A stretch of 40,185 nucleotides of DNA from Bacteroidales bacterium (GTDB lineage: Bacteria; Bacteroidota; Bacteroidia; Bacteroidales; VadinHA17), in contig JAAYKX010000066.1 in the NCBI GenBank assembly GCA_012522155.1, forward strand, positions 1-40,185, in the 5' to 3' direction. Numbering within the stretch: the stretch's first letter is position 1; every line of letters starts with the position of its first letter. The notes beneath the pieces were generated by a model. It ran no database searches. It saw nothing but the letters and a program-made list of their open reading frames with translations, and was not told the origin of the DNA. Shown here one piece after another: positions 33,877-40,185 of the stretch. A program made the translations under genes and the position numbers.

Positions 33877-35055
33877 TCAGGCAAGAAAATCAGATGGCAC
33901 ACTGTGAAGTCTTGAAATATCTGCAATTTTTTCCTTCAGGTCAAAATTCCGGAAACAGCTTACATTACAGATATCACATCCATCGCATGGATTTTCACCT
34001 GTTCCCAGTTCAGCAAGTAAATTTTTGGCCATAGCCGGGTTGCCGTATCCGTATGCATACATATAGGCACGCATTATGTCCCTTACGGGCAGGTTTTTTA
34101 CACAATCAGCAATACAATGGCTGCATCCGGAACAAATCAGTCCAGGGTCATCCAGCGAAGCTGTGAGTTCAGACCTTTCCTGTTCGGAGAGTGTAAAATC
34201 CTCCATTATTCCTGCATTCATATCCACCTGTTCAAATGCAGTCATACCCGGTATGGTTGTATGAACATCAGGATTCTGCAGTACCCATTTAAGGGCAGCT
34301 GTCGCATTCACGGGCTTTGTCCTTTCCCTGTCGAGGAATCCGCCGGCAAGTGTTTTCATTGCCACAATACCGATACCGGCTGAAGCAGCCTTCCGGATTG
34401 CAGCATTCAGCTCCGGAACATATGCAAGCCGGTAATTGTATTGTGTCAGTATTACATCCCATACATCCTGATCCGCTGCAGCATTTATCACTTCAGGTTC
34501 ATTGCTGTGAGTGGAAAAACCTATATATTTTATCCTGCCCTCCTGTTTCAGTTTTTTAACAGTATCTATTACGGGTTTGTATTCCAGATATTCCGGATTG
34601 CTTACATCATGAACATAGAGAATATCCACATAGTCCATTTTGAGTCTCGACATACTCACATTAAAAAATTCCATGAACTTTTCAGATGTTGCCTGGTTAT
34701 CCGGTCGCCCCTGCCTGTCCCGGGAAGTTCTCACTTTTGTGGAGATAATAAATGAATCTCGCCGGTAATTTCTGAAAAAATTCCCGAGCATCACCTCACT
34801 CTTTCCTCCAAGATAACCATTGGCCGTATCAAAAAGCCTCATTCCCCTGTCATATGCAGCCTGGCAGAGATTCGGATTATCTGAACGCATTACCCCGAAG
34901 CTGACCACGGGCAGTCTGATTCCCGTTCTGCCGAGTGTCCTGTAAATAAGATCCCGGGTCTGCTGCGGAGCCGGTATCATTACCGGGGATATTGCAATTG
35001 CCCCCGCACCTGCAACACCTTTTTTAAAAAATCCTCTTCTTGATATTTTAGTCAT
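33877..35055 (-). CDS. Tat-exported aldo/keto reductase with two 4Fe-4S motifs
   Basis: A 392-residue protein starting with a twin-arginine signal (SRRGFFKKGVAGAGAIA). The AKR barrel has LGRTGIRLPVVSFG, the active-site region LFDTANGYLGGKSEVMLG, the lysine strand FIISTKVR and YVDILYVHDV. The C-terminal tail adds two cysteine clusters, C308xxCxxCxxxC318 and C357xxCxxCxxxC367, typical of ferredoxin-like 4Fe-4S sites in this AKR branch. A Tat signal means the folded, cofactor-loaded protein is exported. It lies 5 bp downstream of the MBL gene and 11 bp upstream of the DUF6599 gene. Substrate unknown. Confidence 0.88.
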   Translation of the reverse strand: MTKISRRGFFKKGVAGAGAIAISPVMIPAPQQTRDLIYRTLGRTGIRLPVVSFGVMRSDNPNLCQAAYDRGMRLFDTANGYLGGKSEVMLGNFFRNYRRDSFIISTKVRTSRDRQGRPDNQATSEKFMEFFNVSMSRLKMDYVDILYVHDVSNPEYLEYKPVIDTVKKLKQEGRIKYIGFSTHSNEPEVINAAADQDVWDVILTQYNYRLAYVPELNAAIRKAASAGIGIVAMKTLAGGFLDRERTKPVNATAALKWVLQNPDVHTTIPGMTAFEQVDMNAGIMEDFTLSEQERSELTASLDDPGLICSGCSHCIADCVKNLPVRDIMRAYMYAYGYGNPAMAKNLLAELGTGENPCDGCDICNVSCFRNFDLKEKIADISRLHSVPSDFLA

Positions 35056-35060
35056 ATTGA

Positions 35061-35798
35061 TTATTTTAAATCTCTGATTCTTATTTCAATGCCTGAATTC
35101 CTGAGCAGCTCTGCCAGTTTTCCGGTATCAGTTTCCCCGTAATGGTAAGGATACAATATTTCCGGCCTGAAAGCCAGTGCAGCATCTGCAACCATTTCAG
35201 GGCTCATGGTATATGGAAGGTTCATGGGCAAAAAAGCAACATGAATATCTTTTAAAGCTTTCATTTCCGGTGTGTTTTCCGTATCACCGGCAACATAAAA
35301 TCTTTTATCGCCAATGGTAAGAATAAAACCGATCCCGACACCCTTAGGATGAAAAGGGAGTCCCGGTGATCTCATATTGACTATATTATAAGCGGGAACA
35401 GCTTCAATTACAATTCCGCCGGCACTTCGCACATCTCCGGCAGCCATTGCCTGTGCCCAGTTAATTTCCGAAGCCGCAGTGCCGTTGCTGAACATAATTG
35501 TATCCTCTTTTTTGAGAGTGGCAATAAGTTCCGGATCAAGATGATCATAATGTTCATGTGTAACCAGTATCAGGTCGGCCTCCGGAAGATTTTCATAACT
35601 GCCGGAGCTTCTGACCGGATCAATATGAATACAGAAATCATTCACCCTGAACATCAGCGAACCGTGTCCTATAAAGAACATTTCGACATCACCAGCCGGG
35701 GTTTTTATTGTATCGGAGGCAGGTAAATCCCTGAAGTTTGATCCTGAAGTCATTGTAGTTAAGATTAAAATGATTAAAATCTGTATGCCCCTTTTCAT
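35061..35798 (-). CDS. Exported metallo-beta-lactamase-fold hydrolase
   Basis: A 245-residue protein with an N-terminal signal sequence (MKRGIQILIILILTTMTSG). It contains the metal motif VTHEHYDHLDPEL (His81, His83, Asp85, His86), the conserved YVAGDTENTPEM region and a C-terminal YPYHYGET histidine. The sequence resembles the UlaG/UPF0173 branch of MBL-fold proteins, which includes lactonases and phospho-diesterases. It heads the minus-strand set MBL-AKR-DUF6599. The promoter is probably the -7 box at 35860-35867. Substrate unknown. Confidence 0.85.
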   Translation of the reverse strand: MKRGIQILIILILTTMTSGSNFRDLPASDTIKTPAGDVEMFFIGHGSLMFRVNDFCIHIDPVRSSGSYENLPEADLILVTHEHYDHLDPELIATLKKEDTIMFSNGTAASEINWAQAMAAGDVRSAGGIVIEAVPAYNIVNMRSPGLPFHPKGVGIGFILTIGDKRFYVAGDTENTPEMKALKDIHVAFLPMNLPYTMSPEMVADAALAFRPEILYPYHYGETDTGKLAELLRNSGIEIRIRDLK

Positions 35799-35859
35799 TA
35801 ATCATGGTTTATTCGTCATACAAAAACATCTGTAAAAATAGTAATCTCTGATGGTTTAT

Positions 35860-35867
35860 CAAATTTA
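35860..35867 (-). promoter_or_regulatory. -7 element upstream of the MBL-AKR-DUF6599 set
   Basis: On the minus strand TAAATTTG is an exact TAnnTTTG match, giving a predicted start near 35853 and a leader of about 55 nt. A TTTA (35888-35885) is present as -33 candidate but with a 17-base spacer. Confidence 0.4.
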
Positions 35868-35948
35868 TGTCTTAAGGCTGCAGGTAAATGGAGTAAAATT
35901 AATAACTTGCATTTGAATTAAGGTTAATGGATCAATTAATTGACATTG

Positions 35949-38900
35949 ATGCATTCAGGGTATATAAAAAAGTCACTGTTTCTGCTTGGCATTCTGTTTA
36001 TCACCCCGGTTATGCATGGTCAGACCGGTAAAAACTGTACGATCAGTTTCAGAGGTGAAAAGCAGGAAAATGATGTTGTTGTATCCGCACGTTCAATACG
36101 CATTGATTATTCCATACCGGAAATCAATCTCAGGGAGTTTAAAAATGATAAGGGATCATTTTACAGGATCCATATCCCGGGTCACACACAGACATCGGAA
36201 ACCGGCAGTCCCGAGCTTCCTGTTTTCAGCAAACTGATTACAATACCGGCAGGACATACATACAGCATCAGAATAACAGATGTAGAGGCAGAAAAGATAG
36301 ATCCCGGCAAAAAAAATATCGAAGGAGTTCTTTTCCCTGCCCAGGAAAGTGAATCCAAGGCTTCAGGGAATACAAAACAACAGTTTTCGATGAACAAAAC
36401 GATGTATGCAAAACGGGAATTTATATCTTCAGATACTGTTTCAATAGCATCAATCGGTACCATAAGGGGAAAAAACATTGCCAGTCTTCTTATATCTCCT
36501 GTGAGATATAATCCTCATCTTAATGTCGTTGAGGCAATAACATCAATGAAGATAGAGATCCGTTTCAGCGGAACCGGAACAGCTTCAAAAACCTATCCTG
36601 AATCCACTGTCTTCCGGAAAACACTGGAAAAAGGGATTCTCAATTATGCCAAAAGTTCAGATTTACCGGTGTTTTCAGAAAAGCCCCTCAGAATGGTTAT
36701 TCTCACCGACACAGCCTTCAGGCATCACCTTGAACCTCTGATCCGCTGGAAAACCATAAAGGGTTTCAGGATTGATGTTTTATACAGGGGCGCTGAATAT
36801 GCCGGTCAGACCTACAAGGAAATTAAAAATTCCCTCACCGATCTGTATTATTCCTCAACAGCTGATAATCCTCCTCCCGAATACCTGCTCATCGTCGGCA
36901 ATACGTCAAAGATACCATATTACGGGAAAGAAAACGTAACAGATTTGTATTACGGTGAATTTGACGGCAATGGAGACTATTTTCCTGAAATGTTTATCGG
37001 GAGGCTCCCGGTAGCAGATACCAATGAGCTTAAGGGTGTGGTTGACAAGATTATCAGGTATGAAAAATTTGAATATGCCGATTCCAACAGATTCCATTCA
37101 AATGCAATGATCACCTCGGGCCATGATGCAAGCTATGCCGACTACATGAACGGCCAGATAAAATATGTGATCGAAAATTACCTGAACGAGGAAAACAACA
37201 TAAACGGATATCATTTCTATTATCCCCAGACTCCGCAGTCAGCCCACAAGGAGTCTGTCATCAGTCTGATTAACCAGGGATTGTCCTTTGTCAACTATAC
37301 CGGACACGGATCATCAACAGCCTGGCTTCATATCAACATAGATACATCGGATGTACGAAAACTGAGAAACACCAACATGTACCCCTTCATTATAAGTAAT
37401 GCCTGCCAGACATCCCAGTTTAATATTAACTCACTGGGAAACAGGATGGTGCTTGCCAGAGAAAAGGGAGCTATCGGATTCATCGGCTGTTCAAACGATT
37501 CGTACTGGAACGAGGACTTTTACTGGGCTGTCGGTGCATGTACCCCTTCAAGCAATCCCACTTATGAAACAACCGGTCTGGGTGCATTTGACCGGCTTTT
37601 CCACACTCACGGCGAAGCCCGGACTGACTGGTATACCACCATGGGACAAATAGTTTATTCAGGTAATATGTCTGTAAGTGAAAGTACTACCTGGCGTAAA
37701 AAATATTACTGGGAAACATACAATCTTGTGGGCGATCCGAGCATGATACCTATTATAGGGACTCCGGACACATTCAGGACAATCCTGCCGGACACTTTGC
37801 CCAACGGTATCAAATCATGGACATTCATGGCCGAACCGGGATCCTATGTTGCCATTTCAAATTCAGGCAGCCTCTGGGATGCATCTCATACAAAACCCTC
37901 AGGATCAATAACACTAAAATTTCCGGGCGTATCAGATGATTCATGCCTGGTGGTGATGACCGGACAGAATAAAATTCCGCTTATAAAAACCATTTATTTC
38001 TCAAATGTTGCCAGGGGATTTCTCAACCTGGCCGAAGCAAAGATAAATGACACATCAGGCAACAATGACGGAAAAGCCGATTTCGGGGAAAACCTCTCTG
38101 TTGATCTTAAAATTGCCAACCTCGGCCTTACCGATTCAAAAAATTTATATGCGAAAATCTCTTCTTCATCAGAATACATCACGCTGACAAGCGATTCTGT
38201 AATGATTGGTGACCTGCCTGCAGGGCATGAAATAACGGTGAACAATAAATTACTTCTAAAGGTTTCTGAAAACATTGTTGACAAAAGCCTGGTGACCCTT
38301 GACATAATACTGAAAGACGAGGTTGAGACAAGGGAATTGAAAATTGATTTTTACATTCATGCCCCTGACCTTGACATACTTGGATTTTATCTTAATGATG
38401 AAGCAACAGGAAATGGTGACCAGGTTGCCAACCCCGGTGAGACCTTCCACCTTGTCTTCTCGGTGAAAAATGACGGAAGCAGCAGTACCTCGGGCAAATT
38501 TTCATTATCAAGCACAGATCCTGAAATAAGCATTCTGGAGCCGGGCAAAAATTCAGGAATACTGCAGGACGGGGTTCTTACCGAGATACCGGTACTTGTC
38601 CAGCTTTCCCCGTCTGTAAAATCGGGTACAACAATTACTGTCAAAGCTGTGCTCAACTGCGGACCCTATACTGTTGAAAAAGATTTCACCTTCCGTGTCG
38701 GCCGGATCAGGGAATCTTTTGAAGGCTCTTCATTCAGCGTGTTCCCCTGGATAAACATCAGTCCCAGGCCCTGGACAATTACAGATGCCGGATCAACAGA
38801 CGGCAACCTGTCAGCCCGGTCCGGGATAATAGGCCACAATGAATCTTCATCCTTGATAATAAAGACGTATTATGATACTCCCGACACACTTAAATTTCAT

Positions 38901-39728
38901 TATACTGTTTCATCGGAGCCAAACTACGACTATTTTGCCTTTTATCTGAATGATGAGGAGTTACTCCGCAAATCGGGAGAAATACCCTGGCAAAGGAAGG
39001 TGATACCGGTACCTGCCGGCTATAACAAATTTGAATGGCGTTACAAAAAAGATCAGTCCGTATCGCAGGGCAGGGATTGCGCAATGCTTGATATGATTGA
39101 TTTTGCAGGACCGGGTGGTGTGACGTACATTGAAAGGGATCTGGTGACTGAAAGGATTATTAGTCCTGTACAGAAAGATAAACCCGGATGGGAAAAGGTT
39201 ATTGTCAAAATGGTCAATGAAAGCCTTGAGCCAATCCATGGCTTCAATCTCGCATATTCCCTGAACGGCGGCATGCCTGTCAGGCAACATTTCACTGACA
39301 CTCTTTCCAGTTTTGGCGATTCAGTCCTTGTAAAATTTGATGTTTATGCAAATTTGGCGCGCTACGGAGTTTATGACCTGGTTATATACAGCTATGACAA
39401 CAATGATAATTGCCAGGCAAATGACACATTGAGGATAAACATTGAAAACATAAATATTGATGAACCTCTTCTGGTAAAGGGCAATCCCTTTGCCGATAAG
39501 CTGGTTGTAGAAATCAATGCCGAAGCCGAAAACGAAAACGATGACAGGGCAAGGATCTCGCTTTTCAACAGTCAGGGTGGAAAACTCATTGATATTGAAG
39601 AAAACATACACCCGGGAACTAATGAAATAACTATCAGAACTGAAAAGCTTCTTCCCGGACATTATTACCTGAGGGTTGATTATGCGGGCCGGAGCAGGGC
39701 AGTACCTGTAATCAAAGCACGGCGCTGA
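35949..39728 (+). CDS. Secreted C25 (gingipain-type) cysteine protease with T9SS sorting domain
   Basis: From ATG 35949 (MHSGYIKKSLFLLGILFITPVMHG is the signal peptide region) the protein has 1259 residues; a TTG frame start at 35940 adds three residues and is unneeded. A propeptide-like N-terminal part precedes the peptidase C25 domain (about 245-600) with the catalytic His453 in FVNYTGHGSSTAW and Cys486 in IISNACQTSQF. Three Ig-like or CARDB-like segments follow (about 690-940). The final about 80 residues (NPFADKLVVEINAE to the GHYYLRVDYAGRSRAVPVIK end) form a type A sorting domain for type IX secretion. It is probably exported to the surface and may degrade proteins. Specificity cannot be read. 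Confidence 0.9.
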   Translation: MHSGYIKKSLFLLGILFITPVMHGQTGKNCTISFRGEKQENDVVVSARSIRIDYSIPEINLREFKNDKGSFYRIHIPGHTQTSETGSPELPVFSKLITIPAGHTYSIRITDVEAEKIDPGKKNIEGVLFPAQESESKASGNTKQQFSMNKTMYAKREFISSDTVSIASIGTIRGKNIASLLISPVRYNPHLNVVEAITSMKIEIRFSGTGTASKTYPESTVFRKTLEKGILNYAKSSDLPVFSEKPLRMVILTDTAFRHHLEPLIRWKTIKGFRIDVLYRGAEYAGQTYKEIKNSLTDLYYSSTADNPPPEYLLIVGNTSKIPYYGKENVTDLYYGEFDGNGDYFPEMFIGRLPVADTNELKGVVDKIIRYEKFEYADSNRFHSNAMITSGHDASYADYMNGQIKYVIENYLNEENNINGYHFYYPQTPQSAHKESVISLINQGLSFVNYTGHGSSTAWLHINIDTSDVRKLRNTNMYPFIISNACQTSQFNINSLGNRMVLAREKGAIGFIGCSNDSYWNEDFYWAVGACTPSSNPTYETTGLGAFDRLFHTHGEARTDWYTTMGQIVYSGNMSVSESTTWRKKYYWETYNLVGDPSMIPIIGTPDTFRTILPDTLPNGIKSWTFMAEPGSYVAISNSGSLWDASHTKPSGSITLKFPGVSDDSCLVVMTGQNKIPLIKTIYFSNVARGFLNLAEAKINDTSGNNDGKADFGENLSVDLKIANLGLTDSKNLYAKISSSSEYITLTSDSVMIGDLPAGHEITVNNKLLLKVSENIVDKSLVTLDIILKDEVETRELKIDFYIHAPDLDILGFYLNDEATGNGDQVANPGETFHLVFSVKNDGSSSTSGKFSLSSTDPEISILEPGKNSGILQDGVLTEIPVLVQLSPSVKSGTTITVKAVLNCGPYTVEKDFTFRVGRIRESFEGSSFSVFPWINISPRPWTITDAGSTDGNLSARSGIIGHNESSSLIIKTYYDTPDTLKFHYTVSSEPNYDYFAFYLNDEELLRKSGEIPWQRKVIPVPAGYNKFEWRYKKDQSVSQGRDCAMLDMIDFAGPGGVTYIERDLVTERIISPVQKDKPGWEKVIVKMVNESLEPIHGFNLAYSLNGGMPVRQHFTDTLSSFGDSVLVKFDVYANLARYGVYDLVIYSYDNNDNCQANDTLRINIENINIDEPLLVKGNPFADKLVVEINAEAENENDDRARISLFNSQGGKLIDIEENIHPGTNEITIRTEKLLPGHYYLRVDYAGRSRAVPVIKARR

Positions 39729-39785
39729 TCTCTTCACTCATACCATAACAGATTCAGTCCCGTTAAACAATGAAATATACTGTTT

Positions 39786-40185
39786 ATGACTCCTACAAGG
39801 GAAAGCGCACTTGAACTCCTGAAGAAATATAACAGGACAGACAGCCTGATAAAGCATGCTCTTGCCGTGGAGGCTGTAATGAGATACATGGCAGGAAAAT
39901 GGAATGAAGACCAGGAAAAGTGGGGCATTGTCGGTCTGATTCATGACCTTGATTATGAGATGTATCCCGAACAGCATTGTATAATGACGAAGAAGATACT
40001 GGAGGAAAATGACTGGCCTGAAGAATATATACGTGCCGTATTAAGTCACGGATGGGGCCTGGTTACTGATACTGAACCGGTCACACTTATGGAAAAGACC
40101 CTTTATGCCATGGATGAGCTGACAGGACTGGTTGCCACCACTGCATTGGTAAGACCGTCAAAAAGTGTGCTTGACATGAAGGCAA
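39786..40185 (+). CDS. HD-domain phosphohydrolase, 3' end cut by window
   Basis: The reading frame starts at ATG 39786 (MTPTRESALELLKKYNR), 57 bp after the protease stop, and remains open to the window end, giving 133 residues. His24 in LIKHALAVEAVM, His53-Asp54 in GLIHDLDYEMYPEQH and the later SHGWG at about 92-96 (His93) are HD-domain metal ligands. These enzymes usually hydrolyse nucleotides or phosphate esters. The C-terminus and stop lie outside the window. Confidence 0.85.
   Translation, partial: MTPTRESALELLKKYNRTDSLIKHALAVEAVMRYMAGKWNEDQEKWGIVGLIHDLDYEMYPEQHCIMTKKILEENDWPEEYIRAVLSHGWGLVTDTEPVTLMEKTLYAMDELTGLVATTALVRPSKSVLDMKA

Overview
The window looks like chromosomal DNA of a Bacteroidota bacterium, probably in or near the order Bacteroidales. 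This is inferred from several things. Promoters match the group-specific pattern TTTG-N19-TAnnTTTG, and most starts have an A-rich leader instead of a Shine-Dalgarno sequence. There is a gingipain-like C25 protease with a type IX secretion C-terminal domain, and there are families typical of the phylum (DUF4831, DUF6599, GluP-type sugar transporter, DUF5009). No integrase, transposase, rRNA, CRISPR array or phage gene was seen. The content is mostly core and peripheral metabolism.

Layout. 1-3.4 kb: rplS with its own promoter, convergent to a large AsmA-family protein with a 9-fold 11-residue repeat tail. 3.6-5.0 kb: tRNA-Arg(ACG) with a strong terminator, an unrecognised 218-aa gene, and a 600-bp non-coding stretch holding a possible small RNA. 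5.0-8.5 kb (minus strand): CE15-type glucuronoyl esterase, HGSNAT/NagX-like membrane acyltransferase, inositol-monophosphatase family protein. 8.6-8.8 kb: tandem array of 28/29-bp units. 8.85-14.0 kb (plus): GH109-like oxidoreductase, glycosyltransferase with an atypical start, GluP-type sugar importer and an overlapping NahK-like sugar kinase. Together these suggest uptake and phosphorylation of a hexose or N-acetylhexosamine. 14.3-18.0 kb: three-gene biotin-dependent acyl-CoA carboxylase (carboxyltransferase, biotin carboxylase, biotin carrier). 18.0-19.5 kb: PepD dipeptidase. 19.7-21.4 kb: PiT phosphate transporter with its DUF47/PhoU-like partner. 21.4-24.9 kb: MFS transporter, exported thioredoxin-like protein, DUF4831 lipoprotein. 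24.9-28.5 kb: NAD(P)H-hydrate repair enzyme divergent from a POT peptide transporter. 28.5-33.0 kb: threonine operon thrA-thrC-thrH. 33.0-35.8 kb (minus): three closely spaced exported proteins (metallo-beta-lactamase fold, Tat-exported Fe-S aldo/keto reductase, DUF6599). 35.9-39.7 kb: secreted C25 protease. 39.8 kb to the end: start of an HD-domain hydrolase cut by the window edge.

Most notable points: the threonine operon lacks thrB and carries thrH, the gene for a phosphoserine:homoserine phosphotransferase-type enzyme, in its place. The AsmA protein carries a hendecad coiled-coil tail. A recently duplicated 57-bp repeat sits between divergent genes. A promoter-to-terminator unit with no clear gene lies behind the tRNA. 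The tRNA itself appears to have a compensated A19:U56 elbow pair. I did not find a clear multi-gene system that is obviously new. The exported MBL/AKR/DUF6599 operon and the small-RNA candidate are the best places to look.
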